Positions 33,329-42,999 of a stretch of DNA of 64,000 bases are shown here, in pieces. The notes under the pieces were generated by a model that saw only the letters and a program-made list of their open reading frames with translations, did no database searches and was not told where the DNA came from. Position numbers and translations under genes: made by a program. Where the stretch lies: the NCBI GenBank assembly GCA_027492675.1, contig JAPUEI010000097.1:4302-68301 (forward strand), given 5' to 3'. Origin of the DNA: Propionibacteriaceae bacterium. Its GTDB lineage: Bacteria > Actinomycetota > Actinomycetes > Propionibacteriales > Propionibacteriaceae. Numbering within the stretch: the stretch's first letter is position 1; every line of letters starts with the position of its first letter.

Positions 33329-33348
33329 GCCGCCGTCGGTCGACCCGC

Positions 33349-33984
33349 TCAGGCTGACAGCGGGTCGGGCTCCGGAGCGACGGCCGGCGGGAACAGTGGG
33401 CGCAGCCCGAGGCGGCGCAGCACGTACCAGGTGAGGTTGAAGCCGGAGAGCCCTGCGACGACCGCGGCCGTCATGATGGTGCCCGCGTCATGGACGATGA
33501 GGCCCCAGGTCATCCAGATCAGCTGGTTGAGGACGGCGAACGTCACGAACAGCGGCGAGACCCCGCCCACGTGCTGCGAGCGGACGAGCTGGATGCTCTG
33601 CCCGATGTTGGAGAACGTCGCCAAGGCGATCGCCGCGGCTCCGAACGCGGCCGAGCCCAGCACATGGTCGATCGCGATCATCACGGAGGCGACGACCAGA
33701 CTCGGCAGCAGCAGGACGATGACGTTGCGCCGGAATCGCCTGGCCAGCAGGTACAGGATCGGCAGTGTCGAGAACAGGCCGATGGTGTTGGTGATGACCA
33801 TCGTCAGCTGACCGAGGTGCGCGCCGTGCGCCGCCCAGGCGATGTTCGCGACGAGGATCGCGCGCCAGGAACTGAGCGACAGGCCGTCGACGCGGTGCGT
33901 ACGAATGAGCCGTACGAGCTGGGGCATGCCGAGGGTGGTTCCCACCACGACCGCGATCCATCCGAGGATGTCGGCGGTGCTCAC
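33349..33984 (-). CDS. PQ-loop (SWEET/KDEL-receptor-like) membrane protein
   Basis: This membrane protein of about 211 residues has seven hydrophobic segments and two PQ-loop-type halves. [21 protein letters not shown] in the first half and [19 protein letters not shown] in the second show the PQ (or Q) plus basic loop. Such proteins carry sugars or amino acids. I used GTG 33984 ([13 protein letters not shown]). A start a few residues upstream is possible. It is a single gene convergent with the LRR gene. Confidence 0.78.
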   Translation of the reverse strand: MSTADILGWIAVVVGTTLGMPQLVRLIRTHRVDGLSLSSWRAILVANIAWAAHGAHLGQLTMVITNTIGLFSTLPILYLLARRFRRNVIVLLLPSLVVASVMIAIDHVLGSAAFGAAAIALATFSNIGQSIQLVRSQHVGGVSPLFVTFAVLNQLIWMTWGLIVHDAGTIMTAAVVAGLSGFNLTWYVLRRLGLRPLFPPAVAPEPDPLSA

Positions 33985-34241
33985 AGTGTCCACCAGTTGG
34001 CGGGCGGGACGACCACGAGGAGCTCCAGACGAGAGACGACACCACGCACCGTATCCCGTCCCCACCAGGAGCGATACCCGGCTCTCGGGGGCAGAGACGG
34101 GGCTTGCTGACTGGCTCTTGCCGAATCAACTACCCCCGGTGTCTTGGCGTCAAGAGGTTATCGCTATCGTGTCTCGCGCACGGGTCCGGACGCGGGCCCC
34201 ACAGGGACACCGACGTTCCGTCGGCGCTCAGGGAGGCACGA

Positions 34242-35783
34242 ATGAAGATCGGGATCCCGAAGGAGTCACAGACCGGCGAACGCCGCGTCGCCGCGACTCC
34301 GAAGACGGTCGCCCAGCTCATCAGTCTCGGCTACGACGTGGTCGTACAGGCCGGGGCAGGAGAAGCGGCGAACTATCCGGACGAGGCGTACGTCGCTGAA
34401 GGCGCGACCCTCGTCAAGGGTGTGGGTGTCTGGAAGTCGGACATCGTCACCAAGATCAACCCGCCCACGACCGCCGAGATCGCCCGGCTGGCCAAGGGCA
34501 CCACGCTCATCAGCCTGCTGGCCCCGCGGATCGACCCCGACATGGTGAACGCCCTGGTCGCGGCGGGCGTGACGGGCATGGCGATGGACGCCGTACCGCG
34601 CATCTCGCGCGCCCAGGCGCTCGACGTGCTCTCGAGCATGGCGAACATCGCGGGCTACCGGGCGATCGTGGAGGCGGCGAACGAGTTCGGGTCCTTCTTC
34701 ACCGGCCAGGTCACCGCTGCGGGCAAGGTCCCGCCGGCCAAGGTGCTCGTGGTCGGTGCCGGCGTCGCCGGTCTGGCAGCCATCGGTACGGCGAACTCGC
34801 TGGGCGCCATCGTCCGCGCGACGGACGCCCGTCCCGAGGTCGCCGAGCAGGTCGAGTCGATGGGCGCCGAGTTCCTCAAGGTGCAGGTGGGGGAGCAGCA
34901 GGTCTCCACCGACGGCTACGCCAAGGAGATGGGCGACGACTACAACGCGGCCGCAGCCCGTCTGTACGCCGAGCAGGCCCCCGACGTCGACATCATCGTC
35001 ACGACGGCCCTCATCCCGGGCAAGCCGGCCCCCCGCCTCATCACGGCCGAGATGGTAGCCACGATGAAGCCCGGGTCCGTGATCGTCGACATGGCCGCGG
35101 CCAACGGCGGCAACGTGGAGGGCTCCGTCGCGGACAAGCTCGTGGTCAGCGCCAACGGCGTGAAGATCATCGGCTACACCGACCTGGCGGGCCGCCTCCC
35201 CACGCAGGCCTCCCAGCTGTACGGCACCAACGTCGTCAACCTGATGAAGCTCGTCACGCCCGCCAAGGACGGCCAGCTCGTCCTCGACATGGACGATGTC
35301 GTCGTCCGCGGCATGACGGTCTCGCAGGACGGCGAGCTGCTGTGGCCGCCGCCCCCCGTGCAGGTATCGGCCGCGCCCGTGGCCGTCGTCGAGGCGCCAC
35401 CACCCGTGCCCGTCAAGGAACCCAAGAAGCCCAACCCCGCGCGCAACGTCGCGGTGCTGGCCATCTGCGGTGCGGCGCTGCTCGCGCTGTTCTGGGCGTC
35501 GCCGGAGTCGTTCCTCGGCCACTTCATGGTCTTCATGCTCAGCGTCGTCATCGGCTACTACGTGATCGGCAATGTGCACCACGCGCTCCACACGCCCCTG
35601 ATGAGCGTCACCAACGCCATCTCGGGGATCATCGTGGTCGGCGCGCTGCTCCAGATCGGGGCGGTGGGCACCAGCGTGGTGGTCACGGTCCTCGCGTTCG
35701 TCGGCATCCTGCTGGCGAGCATCAACGTCTTCGGCGGATTCACCGTGACCCAGCGGATGCTCGCCATGTTCCGGAGGGGCTGA
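34242..35783 (+). CDS. pntA: NAD(P) transhydrogenase subunit alpha
   Basis: This 513-residue subunit carries the NAD(H)-binding domain I and four membrane helices (from about residue 405). [31 protein letters not shown] (near residue 172) and [11 protein letters not shown] are the nucleotide-domain motifs. A Pro-rich linker (near 370-395) joins the parts. The full-length single-chain form resembles E. coli PntA rather than the split PntAA/PntAB of many actinobacteria. GGAGG at 34232-34236 precedes ATG 34242. The enzyme uses the proton gradient to make NADPH from NADH with PntB. Confidence 0.94.
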   Translation: MKIGIPKESQTGERRVAATPKTVAQLISLGYDVVVQAGAGEAANYPDEAYVAEGATLVKGVGVWKSDIVTKINPPTTAEIARLAKGTTLISLLAPRIDPDMVNALVAAGVTGMAMDAVPRISRAQALDVLSSMANIAGYRAIVEAANEFGSFFTGQVTAAGKVPPAKVLVVGAGVAGLAAIGTANSLGAIVRATDARPEVAEQVESMGAEFLKVQVGEQQVSTDGYAKEMGDDYNAAAARLYAEQAPDVDIIVTTALIPGKPAPRLITAEMVATMKPGSVIVDMAAANGGNVEGSVADKLVVSANGVKIIGYTDLAGRLPTQASQLYGTNVVNLMKLVTPAKDGQLVLDMDDVVVRGMTVSQDGELLWPPPPVQVSAAPVAVVEAPPPVPVKEPKKPNPARNVAVLAICGAALLALFWASPESFLGHFMVFMLSVVIGYYVIGNVHHALHTPLMSVTNAISGIIVVGALLQIGAVGTSVVVTVLAFVGILLASINVFGGFTVTQRMLAMFRRG

Positions 35784-35786
35784 GTC

Positions 35787-37199
35787 ATGAGTCTGACGCT
35801 GCTTCAGGGCTCGTACATCATCGCCGGGCTCCTGTTCATCCTGGCCCTCGCGGGCCTGTCCAAGCACGAGTCCGCGAAGGCCGGCAATGCGTACGGCATC
35901 ACGGGCATGGGCATCGCCCTGCTGGTCACCGTGCTCGGCGCGGTCTTCGGCATCAATGCCGCGGCCGAGGCGTCCAATCGCCCCGGCGCGCAGAGCTGGG
36001 CCATCTGGCTGATCCTGGTGGCCGTGCTCATCGGCGCGGGCATCGGCATCTGGCGGGCGCGCAGCGTCGAGATGACGGGCATGCCCGAGCTCATCGCGAT
36101 GCTGCACAGCTTCGTGGGTCTGGCCGCCGTGCTGGTCGGCTACAACTCGTACCTCGCGGCCGCCGGCCACGACGACAAGATCCACCTCGCCGAGGTCTTC
36201 ATCGGAGTCTTTATCGGCGCGGTGACGTTCACCGGGTCGATCATCGCCTACCTCAAGCTGAGCGCGAAGATGAAGTCCGCGCCGCTCATGCTGCCCGGCC
36301 ACAACTACATCAACCTGGGCGCCATCGTCGCGTTCCTCGGTCTGACAGTGTGGTTCTGCATCGCCCCGTCGCTGTGGCTGCTGGTCGCCATGACCGTCAT
36401 CGCGCTGCTGTTGGGCCTGCACCTGGTCGCCTCGATCGGCGGCGGCGACATGCCCGTCGTGGTGTCGATGCTGAACTCCTACTCCGGGTGGGCGGCGGCC
36501 GCGGCCGGCTTCATGCTCAACAACGACCTGCTGATCATCACGGGCGCGCTCGTGGGCTCCTCGGGTGCGTACCTGTCCTTCATCATGTGCAAGGCCATGA
36601 ACCGGTCGTTCCTCTCCGTGATCGCCGGTGGCTTCGGCTCCGACGGCGCGATCACGGGGCCGGCGATCGACTACGGCGAGCACCGTGAGATCAACGCCGA
36701 GGGCGTCGCGGACATGCTCAAGGACGCGAAGAGCGTGATCATCACGCCCGGGTACGGGATGGCTGTCGCTCAGGCGCAGTACCCCGTCGCCGACCTCACC
36801 AGCCGGCTGCGGGCGCAGGGCATCACCGTCCGGTTCGGCATCCACCCGGTCGCCGGGCGTCTGCCGGGCCACATGAACGTGCTCCTGGCCGAGGCCAAGG
36901 TGCCGTACGACATCGTGCTCGAGATGGATGAGATCAACGAGGACTTCGATGACACCGACGTGGTGCTGGTCATCGGCGCCAACGACACGGTGAACCCGGC
37001 GGCGCTCGATGACCCGTCCAGCCCGATCGCGGGCATGCCCGTGCTCGAGGTGTGGAAGGCGAAGAACGTCATCGTCTTCAAGCGGAGCATGAACGCCGGG
37101 TACGCCGGTGTCCAGAACCCGCTGTTCTTCAAGGAGAACACGCAGATGCTGTTCGGCGACGCCAAGGTGCGCGTCGACGACATCCTGAAGGCGATCTGA
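35787..37199 (+). CDS. pntB: NAD(P) transhydrogenase subunit beta
   Basis: This 470-residue partner of PntA has membrane helices over residues about 1-260 and the NADP(H)-binding domain III after about 290. Motifs include the membrane [15 protein letters not shown] and domain [50 protein letters not shown] and the C-terminal [19 protein letters not shown] near 35773 gives it a strong ribosome site inside the pntA end, 3 bases upstream. A strong terminator follows. Confidence 0.95.
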   Translation: MSLTLLQGSYIIAGLLFILALAGLSKHESAKAGNAYGITGMGIALLVTVLGAVFGINAAAEASNRPGAQSWAIWLILVAVLIGAGIGIWRARSVEMTGMPELIAMLHSFVGLAAVLVGYNSYLAAAGHDDKIHLAEVFIGVFIGAVTFTGSIIAYLKLSAKMKSAPLMLPGHNYINLGAIVAFLGLTVWFCIAPSLWLLVAMTVIALLLGLHLVASIGGGDMPVVVSMLNSYSGWAAAAAGFMLNNDLLIITGALVGSSGAYLSFIMCKAMNRSFLSVIAGGFGSDGAITGPAIDYGEHREINAEGVADMLKDAKSVIITPGYGMAVAQAQYPVADLTSRLRAQGITVRFGIHPVAGRLPGHMNVLLAEAKVPYDIVLEMDEINEDFDDTDVVLVIGANDTVNPAALDDPSSPIAGMPVLEVWKAKNVIVFKRSMNAGYAGVQNPLFFKENTQMLFGDAKVRVDDILKAI

Positions 37200-37223
37200 G
37201 CTCGAGCAGTACGCCGACATCGC

Positions 37224-37252
37224 GAGGCCGGACGGGATTCCCGTCCGGCCTC
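37224..37252. terminator. Terminator of the pntAB operon
   Basis: GAGGCCGGACGGG (37224-37236) and CCCGTCCGGCCTC (37240-37252) form a perfect 13-base stem with loop ATT, 25 bases after the pntB stop. Confidence 0.85.
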
Positions 37253-37340
37253 CGTGGTGTTCCAGCGTTTCGGTGCCAGTGACGGCCGCCCGCGAGGTGC
37301 TCGAATTGGGAGGGCTGGCCATAGGCTCGTTTGTTCCGCA

Positions 37341-37362
37341 ATCATATAAGATCTTGTATGAT
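37341..37362. promoter_or_regulatory. 22-bp palindrome, probable operator of the toxin-antitoxin operon
   Basis: The sequence is a near-perfect dyad centred on AGATCT, 10 of 11 pairs matching, with ATCATA/TATGAT ends. It is AT-rich and lies 32 bases before the first gene, where an autoregulatory antitoxin would bind. No other protein in the neighbourhood explains it. Confidence 0.7.
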
Positions 37363-37393
37363 TTAGTGAAGACTCCCGATAGAGGCGGGCGAC

Positions 37394-38116
37394 ATGTTGG
37401 ACATGCTCAGCGTCGTCGAGGCCGCAGAGCGGCTCGGCGTGAACCCGAGTCGCGTCCACGCGCGCATCCGAGAAGGGTCACTGCCCGCTGAGAAGGTCGG
37501 AAACCAGTGGGTCATTGCCCGCGATGATCTTCGCCACGTCAGTCGCCATGCCGGACCGGGACGGCCTCTCTCACCGAGGTCGGCCTGGGCTCTGCTGGCG
37601 GTGGCGGCGAACCGCATGGCCGTGTCGGATCTCAGCCCGTCAGAACGATCGAAGGCCCGGTCGAGGCTTCGAGAGCTTCTCGACTCCGACCTTGTCGACG
37701 TCGACGCGGTGGGAGCCAAACTCGACCGCTGCCTGGGCAATCGAGCCGAGCGCCGACTGTACGTGGCTGCGGCTCAGGATCTGGCGGACATCCGGGCTGA
37801 CGAGCGCATTCACGCCTCAGGTGTCGCGCGATCCGCGTCGAACATGTCCGCTGGAGGCAGTGCGGAAGGCTACGTGTCCGTCGATGATCTGGACCAGGTG
37901 GTGGACGACTACCTCCTTTCCGAGGCTTCCCGGCGCTCCGCGAATGTCGTCCTTCACGTGGTCGGAGCCGCCGTCGGACAGCAGGCGTTGTCTCTCAAGG
38001 ACGTGGCCGGTTCCCCGCTGGCGCTCGCTGCCGATCTCGCGGAGTACGGCGACGTTCGAGAGCTGGGGGAGGCTGTCCGGATTCTCCACGGGCTGCAGCA
38101 GGCGCGCCATGGCTGA
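37394..38116 (+). CDS. Helix-turn-helix protein, probable antitoxin
   Basis: This 240-residue protein has an excisionase/MerR-type HTH at its N-terminus, residues about 4-47 (LSVVEAAERLGVNPSRVHARI, then GSLPAEKVGNQWVI). The GRPLSPRSAWALLAVAA segment follows, and then a helical domain of no known function. It overlaps the nucleotidyltransferase gene by 8 bases, the usual tight coupling of antitoxin and toxin. The palindrome upstream supports DNA binding and autoregulation. I base the antitoxin role on context and fold, not on a tested homologue. Confidence 0.68.
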   Translation: MLDMLSVVEAAERLGVNPSRVHARIREGSLPAEKVGNQWVIARDDLRHVSRHAGPGRPLSPRSAWALLAVAANRMAVSDLSPSERSKARSRLRELLDSDLVDVDAVGAKLDRCLGNRAERRLYVAAAQDLADIRADERIHASGVARSASNMSAGGSAEGYVSVDDLDQVVDDYLLSEASRRSANVVLHVVGAAVGQQALSLKDVAGSPLALAADLAEYGDVRELGEAVRILHGLQQARHG

Positions 38117-38837
38117 ACCCATCATCCTGCCGCCGATGGGTGAGGCGCAGAAGCAGTCATGGCAAGCCCTCATGGCTGTCCACGCGCGCCTCGGCTCGGG
38201 CTGGGCTCTCATAGGAGGTCAGCTCGTCCACCTGCACTGCGCGGAGCGTGGTGCCTCGCCGCCTCGCCCGACCAACGACATCGACACCGTGCTCGATGTG
38301 AGGGCGTCCCCGCTTCTTCACGAGACGTTCACGGCCGTGCTGAAGGAGCTCGGCTTCGTCCCCGACACCACCGGTGAGGGTGTCCAGCACCGGTGGCGTC
38401 GCGACCGGGCTCAGATCGATGTTCTCCTCCCCGACGGAGTCGGCGAGCGAGCGGCGGGGCGGCCAGGAGCCGGTGGGGCGCGGACGATCGTTTCACCGGG
38501 CACCACGCAGGCTCTGGAGCGCTCCGAAGCCGTGATGGTTCTTATCGAGGGTGAGCTGGGCACGGTCCTTCGCCCCAACCTCCTCGGTGCGCTCGTCGCC
38601 AAGGCTGCCGCACGCGCCGAGATCAGCGTTGACCGCGCGGCGGATCGGCATTGCGTCGACTTCGTGGTGCTCGCTGGGCTGGCTTCTGCCGCTGACGTCC
38701 GCACGTGGTCCCTGACCAACAAGGACCGCAGTCGGCTGCGCAAAATGCTCGGCTACTGTCGGAGCTCCGATGAGGCGATGGCGTTCGAGCGCGCAATCGA
38801 GTACCTGAACCGCCTGGAGCGGGTGCTCGACCGCTAG
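38109..38837 (+). CDS. AbiEii-like nucleotidyltransferase, probable toxin
   Basis: This 242-residue protein shows the minimal nucleotidyltransferase pattern of the AbiEii/AbiGii toxin family: IGGQLVHLHCAERG, then RPTNDIDTVLD with the DxD metal pair, and a third acidic residue in AQIDVLL. The segment LLGALVAKAAAR plus DRHCVDFVVLAGL matches the C-terminal core. Such toxins transfer nucleotides to tRNA or other targets in known examples. It overlaps the HTH gene upstream, and its end overlaps the convergent gene by 4 bases. Confidence 0.75.
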   Translation: MAEPIILPPMGEAQKQSWQALMAVHARLGSGWALIGGQLVHLHCAERGASPPRPTNDIDTVLDVRASPLLHETFTAVLKELGFVPDTTGEGVQHRWRRDRAQIDVLLPDGVGERAAGRPGAGGARTIVSPGTTQALERSEAVMVLIEGELGTVLRPNLLGALVAKAAARAEISVDRAADRHCVDFVVLAGLASAADVRTWSLTNKDRSRLRKMLGYCRSSDEAMAFERAIEYLNRLERVLDR

Positions 38838-39682
38838 CTCGTCAGCGCCGCGTCCGAGGTCGAGGTTTTGAGCCTGTACAGCGTGGTGGTGGCCGCCACG
38901 TACAGCCAGCCGTCGGGCCCGAAGCAGACGTTCGCGACGCGCTCGGGGACGTCGACGGAGCCGAGCAGGGTCCCGTCGACGTCGACCACGGCCACCGAGT
39001 CGTCGTCGGAGAACCAGAGACGCCCCTCGACGTCGACGCGGAACCCGTCGATGACGCCCTTGCGACCCGTGTAGAACAACCGCCCGGGGCCGCAGCGGCC
39101 GTCCACGACGTCGTACGCACAGACCTTGAAGCCGTCGTGCATCGCCGAGTTCGCCACGTACAGCACGCTCTCGTCGGGGGAGAAGGCCAGGCCGTTGGGC
39201 CGGTCGAGGTCGGTGACCATCGGGGTCAGCGAGTCGGTCGCCGGGTCGAGGCGGAACACCCAGCACTGCCCGTACTCCAGCTCGCCGGGGTGCCCCTCCT
39301 CGGGGAGGGTGATGCCGTACGGCGGGTCGCTGAACCAGATCGCGCCATCGCGCGCCACGACCAGGTCGTTGGGGGAGTTGAGGCGTACGCCCTCGGTGCG
39401 GTCGACGACGGTCGACACGGACAGGTCGGGGTGGAGCTCCTCGACCGCGCGCCGTCCGTGCGAGCACTGGTAGACGCGGCCATCGCGCGCCACCGTACGG
39501 CCATTGCTGAACTCGGCGTCGGCGATGGCGACCGTCAACTCCGTCGCCCCTTCTCGCCACTCCAGCACTCGGTTGCCGGGGATGTCGCTGACGAGCAGCC
39601 GCCCGTCGACCCAGGCCGGGCCCTCGAGCCAGGTGCCGCCGGATGCGAGCCTCTCGAGGCCGCCGGACCACAACGCGTTCAT
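38834..39682 (-). CDS. SMP-30/gluconolactonase-family protein
   Basis: This 282-residue six-bladed propeller protein of the SMP-30/gluconolactonase/LRE family starts at ATG 39682. The blade pattern includes WLEGPAWV with the catalytic glutamate, LNSPNDLVV, DRPNGLAFSPD and KGVIDGFRVD with metal ligands. Members hydrolyse sugar lactones. No sugar acid genes are nearby, so the substrate is unknown. It is convergent with the toxin gene. Confidence 0.85.
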   Translation of the reverse strand: MNALWSGGLERLASGGTWLEGPAWVDGRLLVSDIPGNRVLEWREGATELTVAIADAEFSNGRTVARDGRVYQCSHGRRAVEELHPDLSVSTVVDRTEGVRLNSPNDLVVARDGAIWFSDPPYGITLPEEGHPGELEYGQCWVFRLDPATDSLTPMVTDLDRPNGLAFSPDESVLYVANSAMHDGFKVCAYDVVDGRCGPGRLFYTGRKGVIDGFRVDVEGRLWFSDDDSVAVVDVDGTLLGSVDVPERVANVCFGPDGWLYVAATTTLYRLKTSTSDAALTS

Positions 39683-39769
39683 GAACGCCGACGCTAGCGG
39701 ACCGTCGTCGGACCGGTTGCCCGGGGCCGTTATCGTTGGTCCTCCCTGGTCCACGTACGAAGAGGTGTC

Positions 39770-41494
39770 ATGTCCGTCGCCGAGCCCCTGAAGCCCGCCC
39801 CGAGGCGTCGTCGGCGCTGGCCGTACGTCGTGGGCGGCGTCGTGCTCGTGGTCCTGGCCGGTCTGTACGTCGCCGGCTGGGTCCTCGCCGGCGACTCGGT
39901 GCCGCGGCGTACCACCGTGGCGGGCGTCACGCTCGGCGGCATGTCGCGCGCCGAGGCGACCACGGCGCTGACCACCGCGCTCGGCGCTGCGCAGACGACG
40001 CCTCTCACGCTGACCGCGGGGGACCGGACGACAACGATCGACCCGGCCACCGCAGGGCTCACCGTGGACATCCCGGCCACGGTCTCGGCGACCGGCGTGG
40101 GCCGCAGCTGGTCCCCGGTGCACATCTGGCGCGTGCTGCTCGGAGGCGGTGACGTGGCACCGGTCGTCGAGGCCGACAGGACGGCCCTGGGACAGGCCGT
40201 GGCGACCGCCGCGCAGGCCCTCGACACGCCGCCGGTGGACGCGGCGGTGACGTACCAGGGCACCACCCCGGTACGGACGGCTGCCGTCACGGGCGTCAGC
40301 GTCGACCAGGCCGCGACCGCCGACGCGATCGTGGCGGCGTTCGGCACCTCGGCCACCGTCTCCGCTCCCAGCACCATCACCCAGCCCCAGGTCACCACCG
40401 CCCAGGCGGACGCCATGGTCAGTGGGTGGGCCACCACGGCGGTCTCCGGCCCGGTCACGCTCGACTCCGGCAAGGGAGCCTTCACGATCAACCCCGCCGA
40501 CATCGCCGCCTCGGCGACGTTCTCGGTCGTCAACGGCACGTACACCGGTGCGGTCGACTACACGAAGCTGCTCGCCACGGCGACCTCAGCGGTGTCGTCG
40601 CTTCAGCTCGGTGGCGCCGTGGACGCGAAGATCGCGCTCGACTCGACCGGCAAGCCCGCGATCACACCGTCCAAGGACGGGCTGACGATCACCGCGGAGA
40701 AGCTCGCCGCCGCTGTCGACCCACTGCTCACCAAGCCCGCCGACCAGAAGAAGGGCCCGGTGGAGGCCACCGTCGCGAAGGCGGCGTTCACCACTGAGCA
40801 GGCGCAGGCGCTCGGCGTGAAGGAGGTCGTGGGGGAGTTCACGACCTACTACCCGCACGCCGATTACCGCAACAACAACCTCGGCAAGGCCGCCGCGGGC
40901 ATCAACAACACGTTCCTCAAGCCGGGCGACATCTTCAGCCTGAACGGGATCCTCGGTGAGCGGACGGCGGCGAACGGCTACGTCGACGGCTATGTGATCA
41001 AGGGCGGCGCGCTCGTCAAGGAGGTCGGCGGCGGGGTCTCGCAGAGCGCGACGACCACGTACAACGCGATGTTCTTCGCGGGCCTCAAGGACGTCGAGCA
41101 CCACCCGCACACGTTCTACATCGACCGCTACCCGGCGGGTCGCGAGGCGACCGTCTACTACGGCTCGCTCGACATGCGGTTCGCCAACGACACGCAGTAC
41201 GGGGTGCTGGTCCAGGCGTACATCGTCAAGTCCACGCCCAGCTCGAAGGGCTCGATCACGGTGAAGATGTGGTCGACGAAGGTCTGGGACCAGATCAAGT
41301 CCACGGACCCTGTGAAGTCGAACTTCACTCAGCCGGCGACGCGGGTCTCCACGGACCCCAAGTGCGAGCCGCAGAGCCCCAACCAGGGCTTCGACGTGAG
41401 CTACACCAGGCAGTTCATCAGAGGCGGCAAGGTGGCGAAGGAGGAGAAGTTCTTCTGGCGGTACTCGCCGGAGGACAAGATCACGTGCGCGTGA
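39770..41494 (+). CDS. VanW-family membrane-anchored cell-wall protein
   Basis: This 574-residue protein has a short basic N-terminus, one membrane helix (about 17-39) and a long exported part. Repeated beta domains (PG_binding_4-like) at about 45-340 end in SKDGLTITAEKL. The VanW domain follows, with FTTYYPHADYRNNN, GDIFSLNGILG, VGGGVSQSATTTYNAMF and PAGREATVYYGSLDMRF. The role is probably in cell-wall structure or antibiotic response. It stands between the SMP-30 gene and fdxA. Confidence 0.85.
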   Translation: MSVAEPLKPAPRRRRRWPYVVGGVVLVVLAGLYVAGWVLAGDSVPRRTTVAGVTLGGMSRAEATTALTTALGAAQTTPLTLTAGDRTTTIDPATAGLTVDIPATVSATGVGRSWSPVHIWRVLLGGGDVAPVVEADRTALGQAVATAAQALDTPPVDAAVTYQGTTPVRTAAVTGVSVDQAATADAIVAAFGTSATVSAPSTITQPQVTTAQADAMVSGWATTAVSGPVTLDSGKGAFTINPADIAASATFSVVNGTYTGAVDYTKLLATATSAVSSLQLGGAVDAKIALDSTGKPAITPSKDGLTITAEKLAAAVDPLLTKPADQKKGPVEATVAKAAFTTEQAQALGVKEVVGEFTTYYPHADYRNNNLGKAAAGINNTFLKPGDIFSLNGILGERTAANGYVDGYVIKGGALVKEVGGGVSQSATTTYNAMFFAGLKDVEHHPHTFYIDRYPAGREATVYYGSLDMRFANDTQYGVLVQAYIVKSTPSSKGSITVKMWSTKVWDQIKSTDPVKSNFTQPATRVSTDPKCEPQSPNQGFDVSYTRQFIRGGKVAKEEKFFWRYSPEDKITCA

Positions 41495-41573
41495 CTGGCG
41501 TTGCCAGGCGTGGCCGGTAGAGTGCGGACAGTGGCACGACGATGCCACGAGGACTGCTGAAGAGGAGCTGTTC

Positions 41574-41894
41574 GTGACGTACATCATCGCCCTGCCCTGT
41601 GTCGACGTGAAGGACCGTGCCTGCGTGGACGAGTGCCCCGTCGACTGCATCTACGAGGGCAACCGCATGCTGTACATCAACCCCGAGGAGTGCGTCGACT
41701 GTGGCGCCTGCGAGCCGGTGTGTCCGGTCGAGGCGATCTACTACGAGGACGACGTCCCGGCGCAGTTCTCGGAGTACCTCGACGTGAACGCTGGCTTCTT
41801 CGACAAGCTGGGCACGCCCGGCGGCGCGGCCAAGCTCGGCGTCATCGACGACGACCACGCCGTCGTCAAGGCGCTCCCGCCCCAGGGCGAGTGA
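41574..41894 (+). CDS. fdxA: Ferredoxin with 3Fe-4S and 4Fe-4S clusters
   Basis: This 106-residue seven-iron ferredoxin is an electron carrier. The eight cysteines are C9, C17, C21, C25, C40, C43, C46 and C50, in the pattern of FdxA/FdxC. GTG 41574 follows AGAGGAG at 41561-41567. The stop overlaps the start of dapC (GTGA). The fdxA-dapC order is the one in M. tuberculosis (fdxC-dapC). Confidence 0.93.
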   Translation: MTYIIALPCVDVKDRACVDECPVDCIYEGNRMLYINPEECVDCGACEPVCPVEAIYYEDDVPAQFSEYLDVNAGFFDKLGTPGGAAKLGVIDDDHAVVKALPPQGE

Positions 41895-42994
41895 GCGGCC
41901 ATTTCCGCCCGCTGAACCTTCCCGACTTCCCCTGGGACACCATCGCGGAAGCCGCCTCGCGGGCGCGCAGTCATCCTGACGGCATCTGCGACCTGTCGGT
42001 CGGCACGCCCGTCGACCCCACGCCCGACATCGGACGGCAGGCGCTCGCGGACGCGTCCGACGCGCACGGCTACCCGCTGACGTGGGGCACGCCCGCGCTC
42101 CGGAACGCCATCAACGGCTACCTCATGACCCGCTGGGGTGCGCCGGACCTCACCGACCACGGGGTGCTGCCCGTCATCGGCACCAAGGAGCTTGTGGGCT
42201 GGCTTCCCACCCTGCTCGGGCTCGGCGCCGACGACACCGTGGTGATCCCGGCGACGGCCTACCCGACGTACGCGGTCGGCGCCACTGTGTCCGGCTGCCG
42301 GATCGTCACCGCAGAGACGCCCGACGACGTCGCCGGCGAACGGCCCGCGCTCGTCTGGACGAACTCCCCGTCGAACCCCACCGGCCGCGTGGCGGACGAG
42401 GCGGAGACGAAGGCCTGGATCGCCTACAGCCGCGAGCGTGACGCGCTGCTGGTCGCTGACGAGTGCTACGGCGAGTTCGGCTGGGATGCCGAGCCGGTGT
42501 CCGCGCTTGATGCGCGTCTTAACGACGGTGACGTCACCGGCATCATCGGCGCCTATTCCTTGTCCAAGCGCTCCAACCTCGCCGGCTACCGCGCAGGCTT
42601 CATCGGTGGGGACGCGAGCGTGGTGTCGCAGCTGCTCGAGGTGCGCAAGCACCTCGGCATGATGGTGCCCGCGCCCGTACAGGCGGCGATGACCGTGCTG
42701 CTGGGCGACACCGAGCACGTACGGATCCAGCGCGATCGCTACGCCGCGCGCCGCGAGGTGCTCGCCCCGGCGCTGGTCTCGGCCGGCTTCCGGATCGACC
42801 ATTCGCAGGGGGGGCTGTACCTGTGGGCCACCCGCGGCGAGAACTGCCGGGCCACCGTGGACTGGCTCGCCGACCGCGGCATCCTCGCCGCACCGGGTGA
42901 CTTCTACGGCAGCGTCTCGGACGAGCACGTACGCATCGCTCTCACCGCCACCGACGAGCGCATCCATTCGGCTGCGGCCCGGCTGGTCGCCTGA
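41891..42994 (+). CDS. dapC: Succinyldiaminopimelate transaminase
   Basis: This 367-residue fold-type I aminotransferase of the actinobacterial DapC type has SVGTPVDPTPD near the N-terminus, NSPSNPTGR, the PLP lysine in SLSKRSNLAGYR and the C-terminal arginine region VRIALTATDERI. It makes N-succinyl-diaminopimelate from its keto acid, in lysine and peptidoglycan synthesis. It starts at GTG 41891, overlapping the ferredoxin stop by four bases. DapD, DapE and DapA are encoded later in the window. Confidence 0.93.
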   Translation: MSGHFRPLNLPDFPWDTIAEAASRARSHPDGICDLSVGTPVDPTPDIGRQALADASDAHGYPLTWGTPALRNAINGYLMTRWGAPDLTDHGVLPVIGTKELVGWLPTLLGLGADDTVVIPATAYPTYAVGATVSGCRIVTAETPDDVAGERPALVWTNSPSNPTGRVADEAETKAWIAYSRERDALLVADECYGEFGWDAEPVSALDARLNDGDVTGIIGAYSLSKRSNLAGYRAGFIGGDASVVSQLLEVRKHLGMMVPAPVQAAMTVLLGDTEHVRIQRDRYAARREVLAPALVSAGFRIDHSQGGLYLWATRGENCRATVDWLADRGILAAPGDFYGSVSDEHVRIALTATDERIHSAAARLVA

Positions 42995-42999
42995 ACGTC

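Noticed and set aside
34144-34170. Promoter for pntA (TTGGCG and TATCGT)
   Set aside because: The spacing is 15 bases and the hexamers are poor, so I could not support it as a feature.
34266-37322. Very long open frame antisense to pntA-pntB
   Set aside because: In GC-rich genes the opposite frame lacks stops. The peptide is low-complexity (Asp/Arg/His-rich), and the sense genes are certain.
37394-38837. AbiE type IV system
   Set aside because: The toxin resembles AbiEii, but the partner lacks AbiEi features and has an excisionase-type HTH, so I did not use that name.
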